A DNA stretch of 64,000 nt from Mesorhizobium sp. WSM2240 (GTDB lineage Bacteria > Pseudomonadota > Alphaproteobacteria > Rhizobiales > Rhizobiaceae). This document shows, one piece after another, positions 34,867 through 44,989 of this stretch. The first letter of the stretch is position 1. Every line of letters starts with the position of its first letter. The notes beneath the pieces were generated by a model, which did not search any database, was not told the origin of the DNA, and worked only from the letters and a program-made list of their open reading frames with translations. The position numbers and the translations under genes were made by a program. The DNA lies in NCBI RefSeq assembly GCF_040438645.1, contig NZ_CP159253.1:2418001-2482000 (forward strand). Reading direction: 5' to 3'.

Positions 34867-35373
34867 ATGGAATCCACGATTTTAGCGGACATCGAAGAAC
34901 TGGTCGGCACTGTCCGTAAGCAACCTGCCGATTCGCTGGTCACGGCCGAAGAGCTTGCGGAATGGCTGGGCCTGTCCCGACGCCGCATTGATGAACTGAC
35001 CATTGCGGGCGTGCTCACCCGCGCCGCCCGCGCCCGCTACGCGCTCCGGGCGTCGATCCTCGCCTATTGCGCCGACCAGCGGTCCAAGACTTCCGGCCGG
35101 GGCCGTGCCGATCCCGCCTACACGGCGGCGAAGACCCGCGCGGCGCAAGCCCAAGCGGAGAAACTGGAAACCGCGAACGCCGTCGCCCGCAGTGAGCTTA
35201 TCCCGGCGGTGGAAGTCGAGCGCGAATGGTCCGCCATCCTCCGGCACGTCCGCGCCGCCATGCTCGCCCTGCCGTCCAGAATCCAGCAACGGCTTGGACA
35301 CCTGACCGCGCACGACATGACGTCCATCGATCGCGAAATCCGCGACGCCCTAGCGGAGATCGCCCGTGACTGA
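34867..35373 (+). CDS. Terminase small subunit (Nu1-like)
   Basis: The 168-residue protein has an N-terminal winged helix (LVTAEELAEWLGLSRRRIDEL) as in lambda Nu1, then a basic helical region and a C-terminal part (ILRHVRAAMLALPSRI) that would bind TerL. It recognises DNA for packaging. AGGAAA precedes the ATG. It overlaps the large subunit by 8 bp. Confidence 0.87.
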   Translation: MESTILADIEELVGTVRKQPADSLVTAEELAEWLGLSRRRIDELTIAGVLTRAARARYALRASILAYCADQRSKTSGRGRADPAYTAAKTRAAQAQAEKLETANAVARSELIPAVEVEREWSAILRHVRAAMLALPSRIQQRLGHLTAHDMTSIDREIRDALAEIARD

Positions 35374-37141
35374 AGCTCTAATCGAAAGCCGCCGCCGCGC
35401 GCTCCGGGCGCTGGTCCCGCCCCCGCGCCTTCGCCTGTCGGAATGGATCGAAACGCACATGCGCCTGCCGGAAGGCGTATCGGCGCTGCCCGGCCGCGTG
35501 AGCCTGTGGCCGTATCAGCGGGAAATCGCCGACGCCATTTCGGACCCGGAGCTAGAGCGCGTGACGCTGGTCAAACCGGTGCGCGTCGGCTTCACCACAC
35601 TGTTGACCGGCGCGCTCGCGTCCTATGTCGCCAACGAACCAAGCCCGATTTTATGCCTTTTGCCGACGGAAGCGGACTGCCGCGATTACGTCGTGAGCGA
35701 CCTTGAACCGATCTTCGAGGCGACGCCCGCGCTCCGGGGCCTGCTATCGGCCGACGCCGACGAGACCGGCAGAAATACGTTGTTGAGCCGCCGCTTCGCT
35801 GGCGGCTCGCTGAAGATTGTTGCCGCGAAGTCGCCCCGGAACCTTCGCCGACACAATGCCCGCGTGCTGTTGATCGACGAAGCCGACGCCATGGAGCCCG
35901 GCGCGGAAGGTTCGCCGGTCACGCTTGCCGAGCGGCGCACGCTGTCCTTCGCAAACCGCAAGATCATCGTGGGCAGCACGCCGACCATCGAAGAGACATC
36001 GAACGTGCTCCGGTCCTACGCCCGGTCGGATCGGCGCGTCTTCGAAGTGCCGTGCCCGGAGTGCGGCCACTGTCACGAAATCACCTGGGCCGATATACAG
36101 TGGCCGGAAGGCGAGCCGGAGCGGGCGCACTACGTTTGCCCGGAATGCGGTTCCGTCGTGGAAGAGCGGCACAAGGTGGCCATGGTCGAAAACGGCCGCT
36201 GGCGAGCGACCGCGCCGCATGTGCGCGGCCATGCCGGATTCCGCCTCAACGCCCTCGTCTCGACGCTGGCGAACGCCTCATGGGGCAAGTTGGCGGCCGA
36301 GTTCGTCGAGGCGAAGAAGAGCCCGGACACGCTTCAGGTCTTCGTCAACACGATCCTCGCCCAAGGCTGGCGCGAAGCGGCCGAAGAGATTGACGAAGCC
36401 GCGCTTGCCGCCCGTGCGGAGCCGTTCGGACTTGCCGCCATTCCGCCGGACGTGCTGGTCATCACGGCGGGCGTGGACGTGCAACGCGACCGGCTGGAAA
36501 TCGTCTTCCTTGGCTGGTCTCGCGATGACGTTTACGTGCTGGGCCAAAGCGTCATCTATGGCGACCCGGCGGGCGATGACGTGTGGTCGGAACTCGACGA
36601 CGCGCTTCGCACCATTTGGAAGCACCCGAAAGGCGGAATCCTGCGCGTGGACGCGGCCGGAGTGGACGCCGGGGACGGAGAGACTATGGACCGCGTTATC
36701 GCCTTCACACGGGCTCGTATGGCGAGGCGTATATACGCTTTGAAGGGCGCGACCGGGAATCGCCCTGCAATCCGGGCCAGCGACACGAAAGGGACGAAGC
36801 TTTTCATCGTCGGCGTGGACGGCCTGAAGGGGCAGCTTGCCAGCCGTTTGACGCGCGGCCGCACCGTCCGCTTCAGCGGCCACTTGGAAGCCCGCTTTTA
36901 TGAAGAACTGGCGTCGGAACGCCTGATCATGCGTTATGTGCGCGGCGCGCCCGTCCGCCTATGGGAGCGCATTCCCGGCCGCCGGGCCGAGTCGCTCGAT
37001 TGCGTCATCTACGGCATGGCCGTGCGAGGGTTGGTCACGGCCAATCTGGACCGGCGCGAAGAGGAAGTTGCCAACGCCACCATGCCCAAACCCCGCCCAA
37101 CCGTGATAAGGTCTGCGTGGCTCAACAGGGCAGTCATCTGA
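35366..37141 (+). CDS. Terminase large subunit, GpA family
   Basis: The 591-residue packaging ATPase/nuclease has the GpA N-terminus (RLSEWIETHMRLPEG, SLWPYQREI), a Walker A-like VKPVRVGFTT, Walker B VLLIDEADAME and a zinc-finger-like CPECGHCHEITW...CPECGS. The nuclease domain has ITAGVDVQRDRLEI and later acidic residues. GTG 35366 is the start. It should move element DNA into its own or helper capsids. Confidence 0.93.
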   Translation: MTEALIESRRRALRALVPPPRLRLSEWIETHMRLPEGVSALPGRVSLWPYQREIADAISDPELERVTLVKPVRVGFTTLLTGALASYVANEPSPILCLLPTEADCRDYVVSDLEPIFEATPALRGLLSADADETGRNTLLSRRFAGGSLKIVAAKSPRNLRRHNARVLLIDEADAMEPGAEGSPVTLAERRTLSFANRKIIVGSTPTIEETSNVLRSYARSDRRVFEVPCPECGHCHEITWADIQWPEGEPERAHYVCPECGSVVEERHKVAMVENGRWRATAPHVRGHAGFRLNALVSTLANASWGKLAAEFVEAKKSPDTLQVFVNTILAQGWREAAEEIDEAALAARAEPFGLAAIPPDVLVITAGVDVQRDRLEIVFLGWSRDDVYVLGQSVIYGDPAGDDVWSELDDALRTIWKHPKGGILRVDAAGVDAGDGETMDRVIAFTRARMARRIYALKGATGNRPAIRASDTKGTKLFIVGVDGLKGQLASRLTRGRTVRFSGHLEARFYEELASERLIMRYVRGAPVRLWERIPGRRAESLDCVIYGMAVRGLVTANLDRREEEVANATMPKPRPTVIRSAWLNRAVI

Positions 37142-37149
37142 TTCGAAGC

Positions 37150-38497
37150 ATGAATGGTGATACGAGGCGGGGCAAACCATTGGATTATGGATTTGAAGAA
37201 CGTCCAAATACAGCAATAACGGACAAAGCAAAGGTTCAATTGGATCGCATCAAAGGATCAGAGTATTCTGTTCTTATCGGAAGAAATAATTGTGGAAAGT
37301 CATTTCTTCTAAAAACTCTTACTGAGCAAATCGGGCAAGAGGCAGCTTACATTGGGCCAGCTAGGTATACAAATTTCCACGCACTGAATTTTTACACGCC
37401 AAATAGGAACAAGAAGTCTCAATGGTGGCAACAATTTCAGCAATGGCGGCGGCAAAATCACAACATCGATAACTCGCCAATAAATCTACAGCAATCAATT
37501 GCGGCATTTGATGATGATACGCGAGACAAATTCTTCTCTATTATGAAAAGATTGTTAGGCGCAGAAATTAAGATTATGAAAGCTGATCCTTTAAACGAGA
37601 TGTCACAAAGATATCTAAGTTGCGGAGGTCACAATCTTTCTTATACCAGCTCTGGCGTGCGCCTAATTGCGTCGATTCTGACCTGTCTGTTGGATAAGGA
37701 ATATAAAACGATCCCTAATCGATGAGCCAGAATTGGGAATCAGCCCGGAAGCGCAAGGGATACTCGCCGACTTCTTGTTCGATTTGGAGAGCAGGAAAGC
37801 ATACTTCTCACATATAAAAACGTTGGTGATGGCCACCCATTCAACAATATTTCTCGATAGGCGAAGAATAAATAATAATTATGTTGTTTCCAAGAACGGA
37901 GACCTAATCGATATTGATTCCGTCGCCACGCAGCAGGAATTCAACAGAATTCATTTCTTTCTTCTTGGTAATCGGTTTGAGACTCTGTATCTACCGAGTA
38001 TCATTGTTGTTGTGGAGGGGAAATGCGAGGACATTTTTATAAGGAGAGCTTTAGAATTAGAGTTTCCGGACACCATGTTCAGTGTGGTGCATGCGGGGGA
38101 CGATAGCCGTGTTAAGCAAATGATATACGTGGCATCCAGCTTTTTCGCCGATCTGCAAAAGAGCCCCTATCGTGACCGAATTTTTCCGGTTCTGGATTCA
38201 GTTCATTCCCGGGGATTAGTCGAAGAAATCAAGAGGATGGGCATCCCACGCGAAAACATTGTGGTGTGGTCCATGAATGGAATTGAGCACTATTATCCCA
38301 CTAGCATAATTGATGGCATATATGGAGCCGGCGGCGCACTCAAAATTACTGATGATGTTGTTGAGAGAAATGGCATCAGCTACAAAAAGGCGGACTTAGC
38401 GGAAAAAGTAGCGTCGAGGCTCACAAAAGGTGTTTCATATCCCGACGAATTTAAAGCCAGGTTCCTAGACAAAATACGCGACGCTGTTGGCGCGTAA
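37150..38497 (+). pseudogene. AAA/OLD-like ATPase with TOPRIM domain, +1 frameshift
   Basis: Frame 1 (37150-37728) has Walker A IGRNNCGKS and the ABC-like SSGVRLIAS; it then hits TGA. Frame 2 (to 38497) carries LIDEPELGISPEAQ (Walker B), MATHSTIFLDR and a TOPRIM-like VVVEGKCEDIFI...HAGDD. Removing one C at 37713-37715 fuses them into YKTILIDEPEL. The gene is clearly AT-rich compared with TerL and portal. It looks like an inserted defence gene that is either decayed, recoded or mis-sequenced at CCC. Confidence 0.75.
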
Positions 38498-38513
38498 CTG
38501 ATCACGGCGATCA

Positions 38514-38741
38514 CTAGAAGCCGCTCCAACCCTCGCCGAGTGTTGCCTTGCTCGCCCGATACCACGCGAGATCGGCGGGCAGGTCATATTGGGCGCAAAA
38601 GTCCCTATAACGCCGTTCCCATTGCCGTCGCAACTGCCGCGAAAGTCCTTCCGGCGGCTTGGTGAAGTCCGGCAGGTCTTCCGGCGCGACCGGGACGACC
38701 CGGCCGTCCGGCATCACGTCGAGCGCGAAAACTCTGTGCAT
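38514..38741 (-). CDS. Hypothetical small protein
   Basis: The 75-residue protein MHRVFALDVMPDGRVVP... has a helical, basic middle (SRQLRRQWERRYRDFCAQY). No family recognised. It is the only leftward gene in the packaging module except the integrase, so it may have come in with the OLD-like gene or be regulatory. Confidence 0.5.
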   Translation of the reverse strand: MHRVFALDVMPDGRVVPVAPEDLPDFTKPPEGLSRQLRRQWERRYRDFCAQYDLPADLAWYRASKATLGEGWSGF

Positions 38742-38946
38742 CGTTGAACCTTTGCAAAAAGACCGGGGCCGCCGCCCGCTCCGGCCAATCAAGGGAACCT
38801 GACAGGGGGACAATTCCCGTCGGGGAGGCTGGAATCTACCCGAGACTTCCCCGCAAGGTCAATTAGCAACTTTTGGTAGCTTATTGATATTATTGAAGTT
38901 TTTGGCATCATGAAACCCGAGACCACGCTGGAATCGGAGCCCCGAA

Positions 38947-39534
38947 ATGATCGAAGAAAACACCCACGCGCTCTTTGCGAAGCCAATCCTGCGCAACCCC
39001 GGTCACTTCATGACCATCATGGACGTTGCGGACACGATCGCCGAACCGGGCGAGGATCGGGCAAAGCTTCACGCCAGCCTTCGGCAGTTCGCTTCGCAAA
39101 GCTATTTGTGGGCACCGTATCGCGAGACAGGATCACGCGGCGCGTACCTTTATACCCCGGCCACCTGCATCGTGTGCGCTCTCCTGCTTCGGCTGATCGA
39201 AATGGGCATTCGGGATAAGAGCGCGTGTCTTGTCGTCGCTAACTGCCTCTATGAGTGGAACGCGGCGGCCTTCGACGGGGACGTTCCGCGCTTCACCCCC
39301 GGCGCACTGGTGATCCGCAAGTTTACGGAAGGCGACCGCGACTGGACGCTCGAATTGTGGACGCTCCGGCACGACAATTTCAAGGTCGTCCACGCTGCCC
39401 GCCTCTACAAACCGGCCGCCGGGCGCGGTTTCGACCTTGGTTATGACCTTTCGAAATTCTCGCAACGGGCGGTCCTAGCCATCGATCTTGGCGACGTGCT
39501 CGACCGGATGCACTCGCGCGGCAAGGTGAACTGA
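38947..39534 (+). CDS. Hypothetical protein with HTH-like N-terminus
   Basis: The 195-residue protein starts near a MDVADTIAEP segment and has LLLRLIEMGIRDKSACLV, suggesting a MerR-like or other winged helix. No firm family. It ends 2 bp before the portal gene, so it is probably co-transcribed with the head genes and might regulate them. Confidence 0.55.
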   Translation: MIEENTHALFAKPILRNPGHFMTIMDVADTIAEPGEDRAKLHASLRQFASQSYLWAPYRETGSRGAYLYTPATCIVCALLLRLIEMGIRDKSACLVVANCLYEWNAAAFDGDVPRFTPGALVIRKFTEGDRDWTLELWTLRHDNFKVVHAARLYKPAAGRGFDLGYDLSKFSQRAVLAIDLGDVLDRMHSRGKVN

Positions 39535-39536
39535 CC

Positions 39537-40910
39537 ATGCCCGTCCGGTTGCCCAATCCCTTCAATCTCTTCCGCCGCACGACACGGCCGCAGCATATCC
39601 GCCGGTTCGACGGCGCGGCGGGCGGCTGTCGCGGCTGGGGCATGGGCACCTTCGGCCGGATCAATCCCGAAGTGGCGGCCGCCGGGGCGAGCCTTCGCGG
39701 CCGTGCCCGTTATCTCGCCAACAACAACCCGTGGATTGCAAACGCCGTCGCCAACTGGACCGGCGCGCTGGTCGGCGCTGGCATCATGCCGACTTCCCAG
39801 CATCCCGACGCGGCCGCACGGAAGACGCTGGCGACGCTCTTCAATACTTGGGCGGAAGAGGCAGACGCCGACGGCCGCACGACCTTTTGGGGCTCGCAGG
39901 CGGACGTGGCGCGCGGTCTTGTCGCGGACGGGGAAGCCTTCGTCCAGTTCCTCGATTCCGACGGTCTTCGCGTCCGGCTGATCCCGCCGGAACTGATCGA
40001 CGAGTCCATGACGCGCGAACTTGGCAACGGCGGCGTGATCGTGCAGGGCGTGGAGTTCGACGCCGATGGCCGCCGCGTTGCCTATCACGCCCTGCCGTCA
40101 CGCCCCCACGATCAGTTCGCTACCTATGCGCCGCCCGTGCGGATCGACGCATCCGAAATCCTGCACGTAATGAAGCCGCTGGCGGCCGGGCAGGTCCGGG
40201 GCGTGCCGTGGCTTGCGCCGGTCATCCTGCCCGCGAGTGAGCTAGACCAGCTGCTCGACGCCCTTCTTGTCGGCGTGAAGGTCGCGGCCATGCACGCCGG
40301 CTTCCTGATCGACCAGAATGGCGCGGCGGGCGAGCCGTTCGACGGCACGGGCGAGGGCGGCGTCTTGGAAGCCGGACTTGAGCCCGGCACGTTGCGCCGC
40401 CTGCCGACGGGCATGGACATCAAGTTTTCGACGCCCCACCAGACGGCGGAAGTGGCCGCCTTCCTTCGACTCAACCTTCAGCAACTTGCCGCCGGGCTGG
40501 GCCTGCCGACGCATTTCGTGGACGGCGACTTGACCGGCGCGAACTATTCGAGCCTTCGGGCCGGTCTTTTGCCGTTCCGCCAGCGCGTTGAGCAAATCCA
40601 ATACGGCACCTTCGTTCCGCAATTCCTCGCCCCCGTGTGGCGGCGCGTGATCACTTATGCGGCGCTGTCCGGCGAACTCGACGCGGGCGAGTTCGGCCGC
40701 GAATGGCTGGCCGTCGAGTGGTTGCCGCCCAAGCCGCTTCAGGTCGATCCGCTGAAGGACACGCAAGCGACCGTTGCCGAAATCGAGGCTGGGCTTACCA
40801 GCCGTCGCAAGGCCGTCGCCGAACGCGGCTGGTCTATCGAACAACTGGACGAAGAGATTGCCGCCGACACGCGGCCGATGACGAAGGAGTCCGCCGATGC
40901 CGGGAGTTAG
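39537..40910 (+). CDS. Phage portal protein, lambda B family
   Basis: The 457-residue protein forms the dodecameric portal for DNA entry. The family pattern includes ARYLANNNPWIANAVANW, RLIPPELID, the segment ILHVMKPLAAGQVRGVPWL, and GANYSSLRAGLLPFRQRVEQIQ. Length is normal for satellites and small phages. Its end overlaps the start of the protease-capsid gene by 14 bp. Confidence 0.92.
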   Translation: MPVRLPNPFNLFRRTTRPQHIRRFDGAAGGCRGWGMGTFGRINPEVAAAGASLRGRARYLANNNPWIANAVANWTGALVGAGIMPTSQHPDAAARKTLATLFNTWAEEADADGRTTFWGSQADVARGLVADGEAFVQFLDSDGLRVRLIPPELIDESMTRELGNGGVIVQGVEFDADGRRVAYHALPSRPHDQFATYAPPVRIDASEILHVMKPLAAGQVRGVPWLAPVILPASELDQLLDALLVGVKVAAMHAGFLIDQNGAAGEPFDGTGEGGVLEAGLEPGTLRRLPTGMDIKFSTPHQTAEVAAFLRLNLQQLAAGLGLPTHFVDGDLTGANYSSLRAGLLPFRQRVEQIQYGTFVPQFLAPVWRRVITYAALSGELDAGEFGREWLAVEWLPPKPLQVDPLKDTQATVAEIEAGLTSRRKAVAERGWSIEQLDEEIAADTRPMTKESADAGS

Positions 40911-42757
40911 GAAGCTCGTTCCCGCCCGCCGCCGGAAATATGACGACGTGTTTCCCGAATGCGTCCGCCACGGCCGGTTGCCGCTGGAATCGCAAGACGT
41001 GATGACCCGCCGCGCGGTCATCTCGCCCGAGTCGTTCGACGAAGCGGCGTTGACCGTTGAAGCGACCATCTCGACGTTTTCCGATGTCCAGCGCCGCGAC
41101 CAGCGCGGGGCGTATGTCGAGCGGCTGGACCCGGCAGGGGCTGGACACGTCGCGGCTGGTCGGCGCGCCCGTTCTGGACGGGCACCGGCAGGCCAGTGCC
41201 CGCGACACCATCGGCGTCGTGACCGCCTTCCGCACGGCAGGCAACGCGCTGATTGCCACCATTCGTTTGCTTCAGTCCGACGACGTGAAGCCCATCGTCG
41301 AGCGCATCCGGCAAGGCGTCATTCGTGGCGTCTCTGTCGGCTACCGCGTCCAACGCTGGGCCGACTCCCTCGAAAACAAGGTCCGCGTCCGCACGGCGGC
41401 GGCGTGGTCGATCTTTGAAGTTTCCGCCGTGCCGGTCCCGGCCGATCCGGGCGCAACCTTTCGGAGTGAGAACATGCCCGAAGACATCATTGAGAACGAA
41501 GACGTTCGTACGGGAGACACTCCGGCCGAGACCCGTGCGCAAATTCGCCAGATTGCCCGCGCGGCGGGCATGACGACGGAACAGGCGGACGACATGATCG
41601 ACCGCGACCTGTCCGCCACGGAAGCCCGTGCGGAAGCGTTCGAGGCGATGCAGGCGCGGACCCGCAACACGCCCCGGATTCGCGTGGTGAGCCCGTCCAG
41701 CGAAGACCCGGCCGTGATCCGCACGCGGCGCGAAGAGGCGCTATACGCCCGCGTGAGCGGCACCGCCCCGACCGACGAAGCCCGCCCCTTCATGAGCGAC
41801 TCGCTTCGCGACCACGCCCGCGCGCTGGTCGAAGCGGCGGGCATCTCGACGCGCGGCATGGACGCCGACGCGCTCTTCCGGGCGGCGATGCACACGACCA
41901 GCGACTTCCCCCAGCTTCTCACGGGCGTCGGCACTCGTACGCTTACGGAGAGCTATCAGGCGGCCGCGTCGCCGATCAAGACGGCGCTCGCCCGGCAGAC
42001 GACCCTTGCGGACTTTCGCCCGGCGTCCAAGCTGAAGCTGTCCGACATCGGCCTTCTCCAGAAGGTGAGCGAGTCGGGCGAGATCACGCACACGTCGCGG
42101 GGCGAGGCGGCCGAGTCCTACTCGCTCGACACCTATGCGACGCAGTTCGCCATTTCCCGAAAGGCGCTGATCAATGACGACCTTGGCGCGTTCCGCGATT
42201 GGGGCGCGACGGCGGGCCGGATGGCAGCGGAGACGGAAGCGAACCTTCTGGTCACTCTGCTTCTGTCCAATCCCGCCATGGGCGAGGACGACGAAGACCT
42301 GTTTTCGGCCGCTCACGGCAACCTTGCGGGCACCGGGGCGGCCGTGGACGTGACGACCCTTAGCGCCGCCCGGCTCGCCATGCGCGGCATGAAGGCGCTG
42401 GACGGCAAGACGCCGATCAACGCGACGCCCCGCTTCCTTGTCGTCGGGCCGGAGCTTGAAACGGCGGCCGAACAGGTCTTGGCGACGATCTACGCCACGA
42501 CCTTCAGCGACGCGAACCCCTTCACCGGCAAGCTGTCGCTTCTGGTCGAACCCCGGATCACCGACGAGTCCTGGTATGTTTTTGCCGATCCGGCCGTCCT
42601 GCCCGTGCTCGAATATGCCTACCTGTCCAGCGCCCAAGGTCCGCAGATGGCGAGCCGCGAAGGCTGGGACGTGCTGGGCATGGAGTTCCGAGTCGTGCTC
42701 GACTTCGGCGCTGGCGCGGTCGATTGGCGCGGCGCTTACCTCAATCCGGGCGCGTAA
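40897..42757 (+). CDS. Prohead protease-major capsid fusion, +1 frameshift
   Basis: The frame from 40897 encodes the protease start (RRAVISPESFDEAALTVEA, STFSDVQRRDQRGAYVERLD). At 41137-41140 the run GGGG shifts the frame; dropping one G joins it to LDTSRLVGAPVLDGHRQASA with protease motifs GHRQ (His) and GVIRGVSVGYRV (Ser), then to a capsid domain ending WRGAYLNPGA. The whole would be about 620 residues. Protease-capsid fusions are known; the shift may be an assembly error, programmed, or a lesion. Confidence 0.8.
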
Positions 42758-42759
42758 CC

Positions 42760-42978
42760 ATGGCCGCGTCGCTTGCCGACATGATCGCTTGGCGGGACGC
42801 GCTGTTTCAGGCGCGTCTCAACGGGGCACGCGAGTTCCGCGACCAAAACGGGGAAACCGTCATCTACAAGTCCGACGCCGAAATGGCGCGGGCGCTCGCG
42901 GCCGCCGACGCGGCGATTGCGGCAGCGCAGGCCAAACCCGCCAACACCATCCTCTTCAAGACTTCAAAAGGAATCTGA
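42760..42978 (+). CDS. gpW-like head-tail joining protein
   Basis: The 72-residue protein has the short helical pattern of gpW-type joiners (LADMIAWRDALFQARLNGAREF, then TVIYKSDAEMARALAAADAA). ATG 42760 lies 2 bp after the capsid stop. It would stabilise packaged DNA and provide the tail attachment surface. Confidence 0.65.
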   Translation: MAASLADMIAWRDALFQARLNGAREFRDQNGETVIYKSDAEMARALAAADAAIAAAQAKPANTILFKTSKGI

Positions 42979-42981
42979 CCA

Positions 42982-43311
42982 ATGAAAAATTTTGTGCAGA
43001 AGGGCGAGAATCTGACCGTCACCGCGCCCTACGCCGTGTCGAGCGGCGACGGCGTGCTGAAGGGCAGCATCTTCGGCGTGGCCGCTGGCGACGCCGAGTC
43101 GGGCGCTGAAGTGGATCTTGTGACCGTCGGCGTCTTCAAGCTGCCCAAGGTCTCGACGGATGTTATGGCCGTCGGCGATGTCGTCTATTGGGATGACACG
43201 GCGAAGCTGGTCACGACCACGGCGACCGACAACACCATGATCGGGGTTTCTGTCGCCACGGCTGGCAACCCGTCCGGCACGACCGACGTGCGCCTCAACG
43301 GGGCGTTCTGA
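42982..43311 (+). CDS. DUF2190 family capsid-associated protein
   Basis: The 109-residue beta-rich protein has MKNFVQKGENLTVTAPYAVSS, GVAAGDAESGAEVDLVTVGVF, VMAVGDVVYWDD and GVSVATAGNPSG, matching DUF2190 proteins found after capsid genes; several are decoration proteins. It starts 3 bp after the gpW-like gene. Confidence 0.85.
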   Translation: MKNFVQKGENLTVTAPYAVSSGDGVLKGSIFGVAAGDAESGAEVDLVTVGVFKLPKVSTDVMAVGDVVYWDDTAKLVTTTATDNTMIGVSVATAGNPSGTTDVRLNGAF

Positions 43312-43389
43312 CCATCCGCAGGCGAGCGTGATCCTGACCGCTCCGCTCGCCGCGATCTTCAACGGGACCACGCCCATTGAGGGCGTTCC

Positions 43390-43563
43390 ATGGACAAGGA
43401 CGAATTGGTCCGCTTGCGGGCGGCCGTGGCGAAACTCGTCACCGACAATCCGATTTATGTGCCGGTATTCGATCGGCTGGACAAAGAAGTCGAAGCGCTG
43501 GCGTCGTCGGACCCGGTTGCGCGAGCGCGGCTGGTGGTCGCCAGTCAGAGAGCTATTGCCTGA
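43390..43563 (+). CDS. Small protein after DUF2190 (57 residues)
   Basis: The ORF reads MDKDELVRLRAAVAKLV, then DNPIYVPVFDRLDKEVE and ends ASQRAIA. Its 3' end overlaps the integrase end by 19 bp. Small acidic-helical proteins are frequent at this position in head modules. Function unknown. Confidence 0.6.
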   Translation: MDKDELVRLRAAVAKLVTDNPIYVPVFDRLDKEVEALASSDPVARARLVVASQRAIA

Positions 43564-44813
43564 AGGATGTCCCGCTTGTGCTCCAACGTCGCGCCGTTTC
43601 CATACCGTTCCCGGTCAAGCTGGTGGCCGAAGATGTCGCGGCGGATTCGCTCGTCCACTCCGGCGGCAAGCATCCGGTCTTCGAACGAGTGCCGCAGGCT
43701 GTAGAGAGAATGGTCGGGCGATTCCAAAAGCCCGTGCTCCCGCATGAACTTGTTCACCGTGTCCGACACCTTGTCCTTGAAGCGATAGGTCGGGAAGCCC
43801 TTGGGGCACTCCCGGAAGGCGTCGAGGCTGACGCCCGTCAGCGGAATGACGCGCTGGGAAGCATCGTTCTTCAACTGTCGTCCTTCGGGCTCAATCGAGA
43901 TGTGCGGAACGTCGTGGTCAAGGCGAATGTGTTCCGGCATCAGCCCCGCCGCCTCGCTGGGCCGATAGCCCGTGTTGACCATGCCGAGCACGATGCACCG
44001 GGCTTCAGTGTTGAGCGCGCCGAGCGCGCCCAACGCGAGCAACTTGGTCTTGATCCACTCTTCGGAGAAGGGCGGGCGCACGCGCTTCTTGTTTTCCTTG
44101 AAGGCGAGATCGCCCAAGGGCAGGACCAGCCCCAGCCGCTTCATTTTGTTGACCGTCTTCAGCACATTGGAAATGTGGATCAGGTCTTTGTTGGCGGCGT
44201 TCGGCGTGAGCCCTTGCGACTCCAGCCGCTCAACCCACCACTGCCGGAAGTCGAGCATGTCGTCGGGCGTGATCGCGCCAATGTCCTTGTTGCCGACAAC
44301 CTTCACGAAATTGGCGATTGCCCGTTTGCGCGGATTCTTCCATCGGCGAAGCTGGTCTTCGCTTTTCCCAAGCGTGCGGTCCTTCGCCAACGTCCAGTAG
44401 AGTTCAAGCGCCCGCTCGACGGTGATCGACGGTTCCTTCGCGCCGCCAAGAATGGCCGCCGCCTCAATCCGATCCGGCTCGCCGTCGGGCTTCACAACCG
44501 CCCGGACCCGATCAAGGAACTCTTCGCGGGGCAGCTTGGCGACACGATCGGCCGTGAGATAGCGAAAGCCCCGGACGCGGGCGAGTTCCCGCGCCGCCTC
44601 GAAGCGGCGTTCGGCGTCGTCACCGTCGCCCGCAAGCCGGGCTTCCCATGCCTCCTCCATGTGCGCCCAAGCCGTCGGGGCTTTCTGGCAGGCGACCGAT
44701 TCGGAATCCGTGTGCAGGCTGATCCACACGACCTTGCGGGGCTCGATCGTCTCGAAGCGTTTCGGCACGCGCCTGATCAGGTGGAAGGCCTTGTTGCGGC
44801 GCTGGATGTTCAT
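43545..44813 (-). CDS. Tyrosine-recombinase integrase of element 2
   Basis: The 422-residue integrase has a helical N-terminal and core-binding part and the catalytic set: Arg in NTGYRPSEAAGL, His-x-x-Arg in YSLRHSFEDRML (Leu-Arg-His form), His in FGHQLDRERYGNG with Tyr in the same segment. It ends the element and lies 177 bp from the tRNA-Asn 3' end, its attachment site. A long + frame across it is a GC shadow. Confidence 0.92.
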   Translation of the reverse strand: MNIQRRNKAFHLIRRVPKRFETIEPRKVVWISLHTDSESVACQKAPTAWAHMEEAWEARLAGDGDDAERRFEAARELARVRGFRYLTADRVAKLPREEFLDRVRAVVKPDGEPDRIEAAAILGGAKEPSITVERALELYWTLAKDRTLGKSEDQLRRWKNPRKRAIANFVKVVGNKDIGAITPDDMLDFRQWWVERLESQGLTPNAANKDLIHISNVLKTVNKMKRLGLVLPLGDLAFKENKKRVRPPFSEEWIKTKLLALGALGALNTEARCIVLGMVNTGYRPSEAAGLMPEHIRLDHDVPHISIEPEGRQLKNDASQRVIPLTGVSLDAFRECPKGFPTYRFKDKVSDTVNKFMREHGLLESPDHSLYSLRHSFEDRMLAAGVDERIRRDIFGHQLDRERYGNGATLEHKRDILQAIAL

Positions 44814-44865
44814 GGCGTGATCCCCCTCGCGACGTGCGGTTTCACGACCATGCTTGAAGCGCCGA

Positions 44866-44901
44866 TGTATAGCAATATGTGCAGCAGAATGTGCAGCAAA
44901 A
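44866..44901. repeat. Three 12-bp arm-type repeats, right end of element 2
   Basis: TGTATAGCAATA, TGTGCAGCAGAA and TGTGCAGCAAAA start at 44866, 44878 and 44890 with no spacers. The array mirrors 32190-32225 in sequence, period and orientation. It lies between the integrase gene and attR. Confidence 0.75.
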
Positions 44902-44989
44902 TCAGCGAAACCGCTCCCGTCTCACGGATGAAAATCGCTATTAATACAATGTTTTCAGCGTATTATGCGAGAGGCGGCAGGAAGAAAAT

